Origin: Bacteroidota bacterium
GTDB taxonomy: Bacteria > Bacteroidota > Bacteroidia > Chitinophagales > Chitinophagaceae
Length of the DNA: 64,000 bases
Direction: 5' to 3'
Assembly: GCA_023386235.1 (NCBI GenBank)
Contig: JAEWKC010000006.1
Location: 62,001 to 126,000 of the forward strand
Shown here one piece after another: positions 7,461 through 15,540 of this stretch. Under the pieces are notes generated by a model. It was not told the origin of the DNA. It did not search any database and saw only the letters and a list, made by a program, of their open reading frames with translations. The translations under genes were made by a program, and so were the position numbers. The first letter of the stretch is position 1; each line of letters begins with the position of its first letter.

Positions 7461-8786
7461 TTAAAAAGTATTTTCGCTAAGCATATTCTTGGCTAACATG
7501 TTGTTGACGTAATCACTGGACGGATAACAGGTTAATGACTGCTTTAAGATTTCTATATCGTCTATTTGTATCCCTGTTTTTATTTGCCCGATATATACGT
7601 ATTTATCTTCCTGCACAATGCAGGCTTTATAATTTTCGTTGTTGCTGTCTTGTATGAATACGCCGGGCTGCTTTTCCTGAATCTTTTTCAGAGCGCTTGC
7701 CACACGTTGGTTGTAGCTGTCTTTGTCTGTTTTATTGCAGGTTGTATCCGTGCAGTTTTCACATTTGCCGGCAAAGCATAGCTCTGTACACAAATTGTAT
7801 TCTTCAATCAGCCGGTACAAACTTTTTCTTGCTTTATCTCTGTTGAAATAGACTTTCAGTGGTAGCAGACTTTTATTGAACCGGCCTATTGCCAACCGGT
7901 AAAACCCGGTGTTGTCTTCGTAAAAAAACAACCCGAACTTTGGTTCATAATGTTTGGCCGCATAGTTATATTTTGGCCATAGCTTTTTTATTTCCAGCAC
8001 TTCAGTTATCATGGCCATTAGTTCCGATGAGCATTGCTGATGTTCAATATAGAAGATTTCTCTTAAAAAATCCTGTCTTCTTTTATCAGGCTTATTGCCC
8101 GTAAAGTGAGAGATTACGCGCTTTTTCAGATTCTTTGCTTTGCCTATATAAATTGTTTTCCTGAATTTGTTTTTAAAGAAATATACACCCGGTGCAGCGG
8201 GCAGTTTTTCAATATCTTTTTTGTCGAGGTTGGGTGGCAACAACTGTTCCCCGGATCCTTTTTTAAGCATGGTGGCAATGTGTTGCTGGCTGTCGTTTTG
8301 CAGAAGCCTTTCAAACAGCATTACTGTAGCTTTCGCGTCGCCTCCGGCTCTGTGTCTGTTGCTGATAGGAATATCCAGGTTGTGGCACAGCTTCCCTAAA
8401 CTGTAAGAGTACATGCCCGGAAATATTTTACGAGACATTCTTACTGTGCAAAGCTTTAGCACTTGCAGGTTGTAGCCACATTTTTGCAGGTGATGATACA
8501 AAAAAGAATAATCAAAATTTACGCTGTGCGCCACAAATATCCGACCGTTTAACAACCGATAAATGTTATCTGCCACTTCGCTAAACGGGGGAGCATCTTC
8601 TATCATTTCATTGGTAATGCCCGTGAGCGCTTCTATGTAGCGCGGAATGGTTCTTTGCGGGTTGATGAATGTTTCGTATTTACCAATGGCTTCCTTTCCA
8701 TTGTGTATGATAATGGCTATTTCTGTAATGCCGCTATTAGCCGCACTGCCACCGGTTGTTTCAATATCTACAATTGCATATTCCAT
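7461..8786 (-). CDS. DEDDh exonuclease fused to a UvrC-like GIY-YIG endonuclease domain
   Basis: A 441-residue two-nuclease fusion. Residues about 1-165 are a DnaQ-type 3'-5' exonuclease: VDIETTGG carries the first acidic pair, HSVNFDYSF the middle part and HRAGGDA the final His/Asp. Residues about 195-275 are a GIY-YIG domain (APGVYFFKN followed by TIYIGKAKNLKKRV), as in the N-terminal half of UvrC and in Cho. A C-terminal region with four close cysteines (LCFAGKCENCTDTTC) may bind zinc. The architecture is known from DNA polymerase III epsilon-like proteins in many bacteria. It probably nicks and trims damaged DNA, but substrate and partners are not evident here. Confidence 0.85.
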   Translation of the reverse strand: MEYAIVDIETTGGSAANSGITEIAIIIHNGKEAIGKYETFINPQRTIPRYIEALTGITNEMIEDAPPFSEVADNIYRLLNGRIFVAHSVNFDYSFLYHHLQKCGYNLQVLKLCTVRMSRKIFPGMYSYSLGKLCHNLDIPISNRHRAGGDAKATVMLFERLLQNDSQQHIATMLKKGSGEQLLPPNLDKKDIEKLPAAPGVYFFKNKFRKTIYIGKAKNLKKRVISHFTGNKPDKRRQDFLREIFYIEHQQCSSELMAMITEVLEIKKLWPKYNYAAKHYEPKFGLFFYEDNTGFYRLAIGRFNKSLLPLKVYFNRDKARKSLYRLIEEYNLCTELCFAGKCENCTDTTCNKTDKDSYNQRVASALKKIQEKQPGVFIQDSNNENYKACIVQEDKYVYIGQIKTGIQIDDIEILKQSLTCYPSSDYVNNMLAKNMLSENTF

Positions 8787-8845
8787 TGTGAAAAAATATC
8801 CATTGCAATATTACTAAAAATATTAGTATTTCGGCAGCTGGTACA

Positions 8846-9769
8846 TTATTTTATATTTTTTATAATTTCTCTTATTCCGTCTGCGTACCTGGCAGGTTGA
8901 AAATTGAACGTGTTGGTAAATTTAGCACTGTCAAAAAAATAATCTCTGTCGTTCTGATAAAGCATTTCATGCAGTTCTTTTAATGAAGGCATAAAAATAC
9001 CGAGAAAGCCCATGAAACCTTTGCTGTATACCTGGTATTTAAAAGGTTTGTTTAAGAGGGTAGCGGTAATTTTGATATAATCTTCTCCGGTAAGTTTCTC
9101 TGTGCTTGTGGGTAAATGCCAGGTTTGGTTATAAGCGTTATCAGTGTTGCCGAGTAAAGCCAGCGCTTTTGCCGCGTCGGGTGTATAGGTCATTGAGTGA
9201 ATTGTATGCGCATTCGCCTGCCAGAAAGGTTTTTTATTTTTTACTATTTTATCCATCACACCTATTGTGAAAGCGCTTGAATGTGCGTCTGGACCGTAGA
9301 AGTCGGCACTGCGGGCTATGAGAGCTTTGAGACCTTTTGTTTCAATAGAATCAAAAATCATTTGTACCAATTGCGCGCGTATCTTTCCTTTTTTTGATGG
9401 TGGATTGATAGCCGAGTTTTCGGTCATGTGCGGAATGGATTCTAATCCGTACATATACACATTGTCTAGAAATACCAGTCGGCAATTGTTGTGTAAGCAG
9501 GCGTCAATTACATTCTGCATTACAACCGGCCAGTCTCTTTTCCAGGTTTTTAAATCGTACTTTAATCCAACGGTAAGATAGGCTACATCTGTGCCTTGTA
9601 AGGCTTGTTGCGTTTGCTTTTTGTCCATTAAATCGCAGGTAAACAGCTCATCTGTTTCATTTACTTTTTTAGGATTTCTGCCTACCAGCCTGATGCGACC
9701 GGTATAATTTTTTAATTCTTTGGCAAGGGGTATGCCTATTGCTCCGCCGGCTCCGAGTATTGTTTGCAT
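8846..9769 (-). CDS. NAD(P)-binding epimerase/dehydratase family protein
   Basis: A 307-residue extended SDR-like Rossmann protein. The start is the ATG at 9769, giving MQTILGAGGAIGIPLAKEL with the glycine-rich dinucleotide loop at the N terminus; an upstream in-frame start at 9817 adds 16 hydrophobic residues with no family counterpart. The segment VYMYGLES stands near the expected catalytic Tyr position. The substrate cannot be named. It lies 57 bases downstream of a Crp/Fnr-type regulator on the same strand, a common pairing that suggests regulation by it. Confidence 0.75.
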   Translation of the reverse strand: MQTILGAGGAIGIPLAKELKNYTGRIRLVGRNPKKVNETDELFTCDLMDKKQTQQALQGTDVAYLTVGLKYDLKTWKRDWPVVMQNVIDACLHNNCRLVFLDNVYMYGLESIPHMTENSAINPPSKKGKIRAQLVQMIFDSIETKGLKALIARSADFYGPDAHSSAFTIGVMDKIVKNKKPFWQANAHTIHSMTYTPDAAKALALLGNTDNAYNQTWHLPTSTEKLTGEDYIKITATLLNKPFKYQVYSKGFMGFLGIFMPSLKELHEMLYQNDRDYFFDSAKFTNTFNFQPARYADGIREIIKNIK

Positions 9770-9826
9770 AGTATTTAATTTTATACAAAAGTATAGGACA
9801 TGCCATGCCCAAAACAATGACTTCGG

Positions 9827-10423
9827 TTAAGATTTTTGATTTCGGTATATCCTATTCTTTATCCGGCTTAAGCTTTCCGGCGCGATGCCTACGTATTGCG
9901 CAATGTAGCGCTGGGGCAGCTTTTGGAATATTTCAGGTTGCTCATTCAGCAATTCTCTGAAACGCTCTTCAGGGCTTAGCGTCAACAAAGATTTTGTTCT
10001 TTTAAAACTTGTGGCGGCAATACGCTCTACCAGGATTCTAAAAAAATCGGCAATGGCTTTATTGTTTCTTATTAAGGCTCCCAATTCTGTGCAGCGTGCT
10101 ACAAGACACTTGGCAGGTTGAAGCGTTACGGTAAAAGATGTTGCGGGCGTTTGGCCAGAGAAGCTTTCCAGGTCGGTAGTAAATTCATTTTCAAACATAA
10201 ATGCGCAACTTTTCTCATTGCCGTTTTCGTCAATATAGTATTGATGTGCTGCGCCATCTATTATAAAAAATACTTCGTGCGCTACTTCGCTCGCACGAAT
10301 CAGGAAAGAATTTTTCTTGTAGGTTTTATATTGAAATATTTCAGCAATCTGTAGCTTGTCTTCTTCAGTGAGCGACACATCTTTTTCTATAATGCTGTAC
10401 AGTAGCTGATAATACATATTCAT
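9827..10423 (-). CDS. Crp/Fnr family transcriptional regulator
   Basis: A 198-residue protein with a cyclic-nucleotide-binding-like beta barrel (about residues 20-130, including FFIIDGAAHQYYIDENG) and a short C-terminal helix-turn-helix (RYIAQYVGIAPESLSRIKNR, about residues 174-193). It lacks the N-terminal Cys cluster of oxygen-sensing Fnr. It resembles the many small Bacteroidota Crp-like proteins that regulate an adjacent oxidoreductase; here that would be the epimerase gene immediately downstream. The effector is unknown. Confidence 0.85.
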   Translation of the reverse strand: MNMYYQLLYSIIEKDVSLTEEDKLQIAEIFQYKTYKKNSFLIRASEVAHEVFFIIDGAAHQYYIDENGNEKSCAFMFENEFTTDLESFSGQTPATSFTVTLQPAKCLVARCTELGALIRNNKAIADFFRILVERIAATSFKRTKSLLTLSPEERFRELLNEQPEIFQKLPQRYIAQYVGIAPESLSRIKNRIYRNQKS

Positions 10424-10466
10424 AGTAAAGTAAAAATACGGATCTATACGGATTAATTAAAATCTA

Positions 10467-10941
10467 TTATCCATGTACAAGCTCAAAAATTGTTATTTCC
10501 GGTCTTACGTTCAATCTGATTTGCCACAGGTGTCCTAATGCCCTGTTTGTATAAAGTGTTCTGTTATTACTTAATTCAAATTTGCCCGATGTATATTTTT
10601 TATTATTAACCGGTACAACGGGCGCCTTTAGAAATGGGGTTTTACCTGATCTCCGTGCGTATCTCCTGATAAAATCCAGCCTTCATAAAATCCGGATTGT
10701 ATTGTTTTGCTTTCTCGAAAGCCCTGATGATGTAATGGTAGTCAAATCTTTTTCCAATGTGGATGTCGCTAATTTGCATTAGTGTTTTTCCTGCCAAATG
10801 TTTGGGTAAATTTATTACAGGCATTTTCAATTTTACAAATTCTACCCAAAAAGGCTCAACCTGCCAAGAATACAGTCCGCCTGCCATACCGAGTCCGGCC
10901 AAACTCCAAAAACTTTTTCTTATAAAGTTTCGTCTATTCAT
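10467..10941 (-). pseudogene. Decayed Tat-exported metallophosphoesterase (YkuE-like)
   Basis: The N terminus is intact from 10941: a twin-arginine-like signal (MNRRNFIRKSF) and the first metal motif SDIHIGKRFDYHY. Soon after NPDF the sequence jumps to the C-terminal part of the family: in another frame it reads GWILSGDTHGDQVKP, equivalent to the last GHTHGGQ motif, and, after one further base is added in the G run at 10636-10639, continues LYTNRALGHLWQIRLNVRP to a stop at 10467. Thus about 100-150 residues are deleted and two frame changes are present. A 9-bp direct repeat (ATAAAATCC at 10669-10677 and 10685-10693) lies at the join. The product is certainly not functional. Confidence 0.8.
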
Positions 10942-11072
10942 AAACGCTGTTAAGATACAGTTGCAATTGAATACGAAATTAATTCATTATAAATTTATGA
11001 TAACATTTCCGTATGGCAAATTTATATACTCTATCAATAGCATTTATTAACAACTGCTGGTATCTTCTTACC

Positions 11073-11099
11073 ATATACTGACTTTCAAAGTCGGTATAT
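11073..11099. promoter_or_regulatory. 27-bp palindromic operator candidate upstream of lipA
   Basis: ATATAC-T-GACTTT-C-AAAGTC-G-GTATAT is symmetric except for its centre and one mismatched pair. It overlaps the -33 side of the lipA promoter (TTTC at 11083-11086, TATTTTTG at 11105-11112). This geometry suits a dimeric repressor. The regulator is not in the neighbourhood and I cannot name it. Confidence 0.6.
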
Positions 11100-11104
11100 T
11101 TCAT

Positions 11105-11112
11105 TATTTTTG
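11105..11112 (+). promoter_or_regulatory. lipA -7 promoter element
   Basis: TATTTTTG matches TAnnTTTG, with a TTTC at 11083-11086 as a near-consensus -33 element, 18 bases apart. The predicted start of transcription is about 10 bases before the lipA ATG. Confidence 0.55.
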
Positions 11113-11129
11113 TAAGATAATATTTGAGT

Positions 11130-12089
11130 ATGGAAGATTTGACGAAACTAACCACAGCGCCTTGCAGCACGCCGGCTGCGGTTGCAGATAATACAAGAGT
11201 TAAAAAACCTGACTGGCTGCGGGTAAAGTTGCCAATTGGCCAGGAATACAGAAGCGTAAGAAGCACGGTAGATACACATAAACTACATACTATTTGCGAA
11301 AGTGGTAATTGCCCCAATATGGGCGAATGCTGGGGCGAGGGTACAGCAACGTTTATGATATTGGGCAATATATGCACCAGAAGTTGCGGATTTTGTGCCG
11401 TGGCTACAGGAAGGCCTTTGCCTGTGGATTGGGACGAGCCGCAGCGTGTAGCAGAGGCTATCCACCTCATGAAAGTAAAGCATGCCGTTATCACAAGCGT
11501 TGATCGTGATGAACTGACAGATGGCGGATCTATCATCTGGTACAATACCATTAAAGCCGTAAAAGCATTAAATCCTGCAACTACGTTAGAAACACTTATA
11601 CCTGATTTTAAGGCACAGCCGGAAAATATTCAACGCGTGATTGACGCGCATCCGGAAGTGGTTTCACATAACATGGAAACCGTTGAGCGACTAACAAAAC
11701 AGGTGCGTATTCAGGCTAAGTACAGAAGAAGCTTAGATACATTGCGTATTTTAAAAGAAGGCGGCATGCGTACGAAGTCGGGCATTATGTTGGGCTTGGG
11801 CGAAACGAAAGAAGAAGTAATTGAAACCCTGAAAGATCTTGCCGCCGTAAAGGTAGATGTAATCACCTTAGGACAATACCTGCAACCCACTCCCAAACAC
11901 TTGCCGGTAGTGCGTTTCGTGCATCCTGATGAGTTCAGGGAGCTGAGAGATATAGGCTATGAATTAGGTTTTGATTATGTAGAAAGCGGGCCGCTGGTAC
12001 GTTCGTCTTATCATAGTGAAAGACATGTAATACCCGGTATAGGAAGAAAGCAATGGGAGACGGAGAAGAAATTATTTCAGAACGCGTAA
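11130..12089 (+). CDS. lipA: Lipoyl synthase
   Basis: A 319-residue radical-SAM enzyme inserting sulfur at C6 and C8 of protein-bound octanoyl groups. Both iron-sulfur cluster motifs are present: CESGNCPNMGEC (C-x4-C-x5-C, auxiliary cluster) and CTRSCGFC (C-x3-C-x2-C, SAM cluster), and the C-terminal RSSYHS serine motif. I chose the ATG at 11130 (MEDLTKL); a TTG two codons earlier is possible but unlikely. It lies 12 bases upstream of a thioredoxin-like gene on the same strand. The palindrome in its promoter suggests specific repression. Confidence 0.95.
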   Translation: MEDLTKLTTAPCSTPAAVADNTRVKKPDWLRVKLPIGQEYRSVRSTVDTHKLHTICESGNCPNMGECWGEGTATFMILGNICTRSCGFCAVATGRPLPVDWDEPQRVAEAIHLMKVKHAVITSVDRDELTDGGSIIWYNTIKAVKALNPATTLETLIPDFKAQPENIQRVIDAHPEVVSHNMETVERLTKQVRIQAKYRRSLDTLRILKEGGMRTKSGIMLGLGETKEEVIETLKDLAAVKVDVITLGQYLQPTPKHLPVVRFVHPDEFRELRDIGYELGFDYVESGPLVRSSYHSERHVIPGIGRKQWETEKKLFQNA

Positions 12090-12101
12090 TTTAAATAATA
12101 C

Positions 12102-13325
12102 ATGCAAAAAATAATTTTTTTATTTACAGGATTATTCACGGCTACGTTGCTGTACGCACAATATGCACAGATACCTGAGGGAAAATGGCAGGCCGTATTG
12201 CAACGCCCGGACGGAATATATATTCCTTTTACGTTTGAATTGGCCTTGGTAAACGGCTCTCCGGCTGTGTATATCATAAACGCCGAAGAAAAACTTTTGA
12301 TAGATGATATCAGCTTTCAGGGAGATTCATTGGTAGCGTCCCTGCCATTTTTTGATGCAAAGTTTGTGGCTGCACCGGTTGGCTACGGGTATGTTGCCGG
12401 AAGTTATTATAAAACATCAGGTGCAACAACTACGCGCATTCCTTTTGAAGCCCGCATCAACAAAAACAGGTTTGAGCAGGGCCAAAAGGCAGCATATAAT
12501 ATCAATGGTAAATGGGAAGTATATTTAAAAGAAGACAGAGTGGATATAGGTATTTTTAATCAGGATGAAAGAGGGAATATTACCGGTACAATTCTGACGC
12601 CGACCGGCGATTACAGGTATATGGACGGTGTGGTAAACGGCGATTCTTTGATGGTATCTGTATTTGACGGAGGATTTAATATGCTGCTGACCGCCAAAAT
12701 CAAAGATGATAATACTTTGATAAACGGAATGCTTTATTCCGGGTTAACGGGTAAGCAAAACTGGCATGCTAAAAGAAACGACGCGCTGGAAATGAATGAT
12801 GGTGAGGATCTTACAAAGATGCGCCCCGGAGAGGAAAGACTGAACTTTAGTTTTCTTTCTACCGAAGGGAAACAGGTGTCAATCAATGACGAGCGCTACA
12901 AAGGTAAAGTGGTGCTGATACAAATTATGGGTTCCTGGTGCCCCAACTGTATGGATGAAACAGCTTTTCTTAGTGATTACTACAATAAGAATAAACACAG
13001 GGGGTTAGAAGTTATTGGTTTGGCTTATGAGCGTACTACCGACTTTGAAAAAAACAAAAAATTACTGAAGCCATATATTGAACGATTCAATGTGCAATAT
13101 CCTATACTCATACCACCTGTAGCGGTTTCCGATCCTGATAAGGAATTAAAAACATTGCCGCAGATTGATCAAATAAAAGCCTATCCGTCTTTGATTTATA
13201 TAGGAAGAGATGGTAAGGTGCGTAAAATCCACAGTGGCTTTAGCGGGCCTGCCACCGGAGTTTTCTACGAAACATACAAGAAAAATTTCTACGAAGACTT
13301 AGATAAATTGCTCGCTGAAAAATAA
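12102..13325 (+). CDS. TlpA-like thiol-disulfide oxidoreductase with N-terminal extension, exported
   Basis: A 407-residue exported protein: signal peptide (about 1-19, ending YAQ), an N-terminal beta-rich region of about 240 residues without a recognised family, then a thioredoxin-fold redoxin domain with active site GSWCPNCMDET (CPNC, about residue 285). Such TlpA-like proteins of Bacteroidota act in the periplasm and reduce disulfides. The gene follows lipA by only 12 bases, so the two are probably cotranscribed; the functional link is unclear. Confidence 0.85.
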   Translation: MQKIIFLFTGLFTATLLYAQYAQIPEGKWQAVLQRPDGIYIPFTFELALVNGSPAVYIINAEEKLLIDDISFQGDSLVASLPFFDAKFVAAPVGYGYVAGSYYKTSGATTTRIPFEARINKNRFEQGQKAAYNINGKWEVYLKEDRVDIGIFNQDERGNITGTILTPTGDYRYMDGVVNGDSLMVSVFDGGFNMLLTAKIKDDNTLINGMLYSGLTGKQNWHAKRNDALEMNDGEDLTKMRPGEERLNFSFLSTEGKQVSINDERYKGKVVLIQIMGSWCPNCMDETAFLSDYYNKNKHRGLEVIGLAYERTTDFEKNKKLLKPYIERFNVQYPILIPPVAVSDPDKELKTLPQIDQIKAYPSLIYIGRDGKVRKIHSGFSGPATGVFYETYKKNFYEDLDKLLAEK

Positions 13326-13399
13326 AAGCAAGCTGTTGGGTGTTGAATGCCGTATGTTGGGGAAACTGTAAGTTGTTTACGCAACACGTATGAGGTTAT

Positions 13400-14386
13400 C
13401 TAATGCATCAACTCCGCAGGAGCGCTGTCTGCTTCCTTTCTAAATTTCTGTGCAAGAAACGAACACACCATTAATTGTATTTGATGAAAAATCATAATGG
13501 GCAAAATAAGCCCGGCAATGGGCAGCCCGGTAAAGATGATGCGTGCCATAGGAAGGCCGTTGGCCAGCGTTTTCTTAGAGCCGCAAAACAGGATAGCTAT
13601 TCTGTCGGCTTTGTTAAAACCTAATTTGGCCGAAGTGAAATATATAGCCACCATTACTATTGCAAGTATCACTGTGCAGAGAATTATCAGCTTTACCAGC
13701 ATCCAGGCAGAAATATTGTCCCAGGTTTTGCTTACCACCGATTCGCCAAAAGCCACAAATACCACCAATAATATAGTGCCGTTATCAACAGTTTTGGTTA
13801 TCCATTTTTTTGTTGAAAGCCATTTGCCTGCCGAATTGTACAACAGGTGACCAATTACAAAAGGGATAAGTATCTGTACTACCGTGTCTGTAATGGTTTC
13901 AAAACCACTAACCGATTGCCCGGATACCTGCTTCATCAGTAAAATATTTACCAGTAAGGGTGTTAAAAATACACCGGCCATATTGGAAATAGAAGCGCTG
14001 CAGATAGCGGCAGGCACATTACCTTTGGCTATGGAGGTAAACGCAATAGAAGATTGTACGGTAGAAGGAAGCAGCGCCATATAAATGACTCCTGCTACAA
14101 TTTCAGCCGGAAACATGGGTGAAAAAAGAGGTTTGAGTAAATATGCTATCACCGGGAATAAAATAAACGTGCAGCAGAAGATAAATAAGTGAAGCTTCCA
14201 GTGTGTAATGCCCGCTATGATTGCCTTTCGGGAAAGCAAAGCGCCATGCACAAAAAATAATAAAGCCACAAATATGCCCGATAAATATTCAAAGAATACG
14301 GCGACATTTCCGCGTGCCGGAAAGTTAAGCGCAATGATTACTACCGCTATCAGGCTTATCAAAAAAGGATCCTTTAAAAATTTCAT
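13400..14386 (-). CDS. SLC10/bile-acid:sodium symporter-like transporter
   Basis: A 328-residue integral membrane protein with about ten hydrophobic segments from FLISLIAVVIIALNF near the N terminus to LPIMIFHQIQLMVCSF. Motifs such as FFVHGALLSRKAI, YMALLPSTVQSSIAFT and FCGSKKTLANGLP identify the SBF-like branch of the bile-acid/sodium symporter (SLC10) superfamily, fold with ten helices. The solute is unknown. The last codons (ADSAPAELMH) coincide exactly with a dispersed hairpin repeat of family B, so the natural C terminus may have been replaced or extended by the repeat. Confidence 0.85.
   Translation of the reverse strand: MKFLKDPFLISLIAVVIIALNFPARGNVAVFFEYLSGIFVALLFFVHGALLSRKAIIAGITHWKLHLFIFCCTFILFPVIAYLLKPLFSPMFPAEIVAGVIYMALLPSTVQSSIAFTSIAKGNVPAAICSASISNMAGVFLTPLLVNILLMKQVSGQSVSGFETITDTVVQILIPFVIGHLLYNSAGKWLSTKKWITKTVDNGTILLVVFVAFGESVVSKTWDNISAWMLVKLIILCTVILAIVMVAIYFTSAKLGFNKADRIAILFCGSKKTLANGLPMARIIFTGLPIAGLILPIMIFHQIQLMVCSFLAQKFRKEADSAPAELMH
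13412..13431. repeat. Dispersed hairpin repeat, family B (copy 1, inside the transporter 3' end)
   Basis: CTCCGCAGGAGCGCTGTCTG shares 17 of 20 positions with the copy at 58143-58162 and contains the palindrome CTCC-GCA-GGAG. Here it is translated on the minus strand as the last residues of the SLC10-like transporter. Confidence 0.6.
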
Positions 14387-14467
14387 TCCGGCAAAAATAA
14401 TCCTTTTGTCATTGATTGAATAATAACTTTCTTTTTACACAATATTTCTGTTTCCGGGTTTTTGCGG

Positions 14468-14498
14468 TTTGAAATTTGAAGTATATTCTTTATATTTA
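14468..14498 (+). promoter_or_regulatory. Promoter of the HPF/RaiA-like gene
   Basis: TTTG at 14468-14471 and TATATTTA at 14491-14498, 19 bases apart; the -7 element differs from TAnnTTTG only in its last base. Its position 27 bases before the start codon is right for the gene. Confidence 0.55.
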
Positions 14499-14524
14499 GT
14501 ATGTAATTTAAATTAAACAAATTT

Positions 14525-14839
14525 ATGGAAATTAATATCAACACAGACAACCACATTCAGGGTAGCGAGGCTTTTAAAGAAGAGTATAAGCAACTTTTAA
14601 GCAAGGCGCTTGAAAGATTTGATCAATACGTTACACGATATGAAGTATATTTTTCAGACGAAAATAAAGCCAAAAAAGCTACAGATGATAAGCGATGCGT
14701 AATAGAAGCAAGAGTGAAAGGTAAAAATCCTGAAAGCGTTTCGCACAACGCCGATACGATCAAATTTGCATTTGACGGCGCGGTAGATAAAATAAAATCC
14801 GTGCTTACTAAGATGGTAGACCAAATGCAGGCGCGATAA
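14525..14839 (+). CDS. HPF/RaiA-type ribosome-associated protein
   Basis: A 104-residue protein with the beta-alpha-beta-beta-beta-alpha pattern of the short ribosome hibernation/stress factors: IEARVKGKNPES in the middle and a C-terminal amphipathic helix (AFDGAVDKIKSVLTKM). Short members bind the 30S decoding region and keep ribosomes inactive in stationary phase; that role is inferred. It has its own promoter and terminator, thus a single-gene unit. Confidence 0.8.
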   Translation: MEININTDNHIQGSEAFKEEYKQLLSKALERFDQYVTRYEVYFSDENKAKKATDDKRCVIEARVKGKNPESVSHNADTIKFAFDGAVDKIKSVLTKMVDQMQAR

Positions 14840-14858
14840 AAAAATAACTTTCGGATGG

Positions 14859-14889
14859 CGCAACTCTCCCACAGGAGTTGCGTTTTTTA
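14859..14889 (+). terminator. Rho-independent terminator after the HPF/RaiA-like gene
   Basis: CGCAACTC (14859-14866) pairs with GAGTTGCG (14875-14882) around an 8-base loop, followed by six T residues. It sits between convergent genes. Confidence 0.88.
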
Positions 14890-14895
14890 TTCACG

Positions 14896-15537
14896 TCAAT
14901 AATATATGTGAAGTAATATTTTCTTTTCTGAAGCGTCTATGTATTTTTCAAGAGTAGTAAAAAACGGCTCACTCACCATTGGACAGCCTTCACTTCTGAC
15001 AATAGGATTTTCGTTTTCTTCGTAAGGCACAAGCTTATAGTAGTGAAGCACTATGTATCTTTCAAAAGCCTTATTATTAGTAGTGTCCAGCCCATGAAGT
15101 TTATACGCTTTGCCAAACTGTCCATAATAGCTTTTGCCAATGGCAAACTTGCCTAAGGAAGTAGTTCTGGAGTCAGGAATATTACTAAATTTTAATTCAC
15201 CATGTATGCCGGTTTCAGAGCCGATGCCGTGGGCTACAATGCCTCGCTCAATGACAGAGTCGTTTTGCAGATCGTATATAAAAAAGCGGTATTTTTCTGA
15301 TGGAATACGCATGTCTATTAAAAACGCGATGTCTTTATTATATTGATCATTTTCTTCAATAAACTTATTCAGCTCCTGCGCTTCATCGCGCAATCTTAGC
15401 GTGCGCAGTTCATACGTATTGCTTGTTTCCGTTGGAGTATATATTTTTATATTTTCCGGGCCGGTAAAAAATTTGATGAATACGATCACAATTAGTATTG
15501 CAGCTATAAGGAGTAATATGGGAGCGTATTTTTTCAA
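14896..15537 (-). CDS. Murein L,D-transpeptidase-like (YkuD_2) membrane-anchored protein
   Basis: A 213-residue protein with one N-terminal membrane anchor (YAPILLLIAAILIVIVFIKF) and a YkuD_2-type catalytic domain. The motif IVRSEGCPMVSEP carries the expected active-site Cys in a S-x-G-C-P context, preceded by YKLHGLD and HYYKLVPYEE. Such proteins are thought to act on peptidoglycan cross-links in the periplasm. It starts 3 bases after the stop of the SpoU methyltransferase gene, so the two are probably cotranscribed. Confidence 0.8.
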   Translation of the reverse strand: MKKYAPILLLIAAILIVIVFIKFFTGPENIKIYTPTETSNTYELRTLRLRDEAQELNKFIEENDQYNKDIAFLIDMRIPSEKYRFFIYDLQNDSVIERGIVAHGIGSETGIHGELKFSNIPDSRTTSLGKFAIGKSYYGQFGKAYKLHGLDTTNNKAFERYIVLHYYKLVPYEENENPIVRSEGCPMVSEPFFTTLEKYIDASEKKILLHIYY

Positions 15538-15540
15538 AGT

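Noticed and set aside
10979..11551. 190-residue minus-strand reading frame opposite the 5' part of lipA
   Set aside because: It lies antisense to a clearly conserved lipA sequence, has odd composition (Ser/Thr/Leu rich), no family motif, and its left part runs over the lipA promoter and operator.
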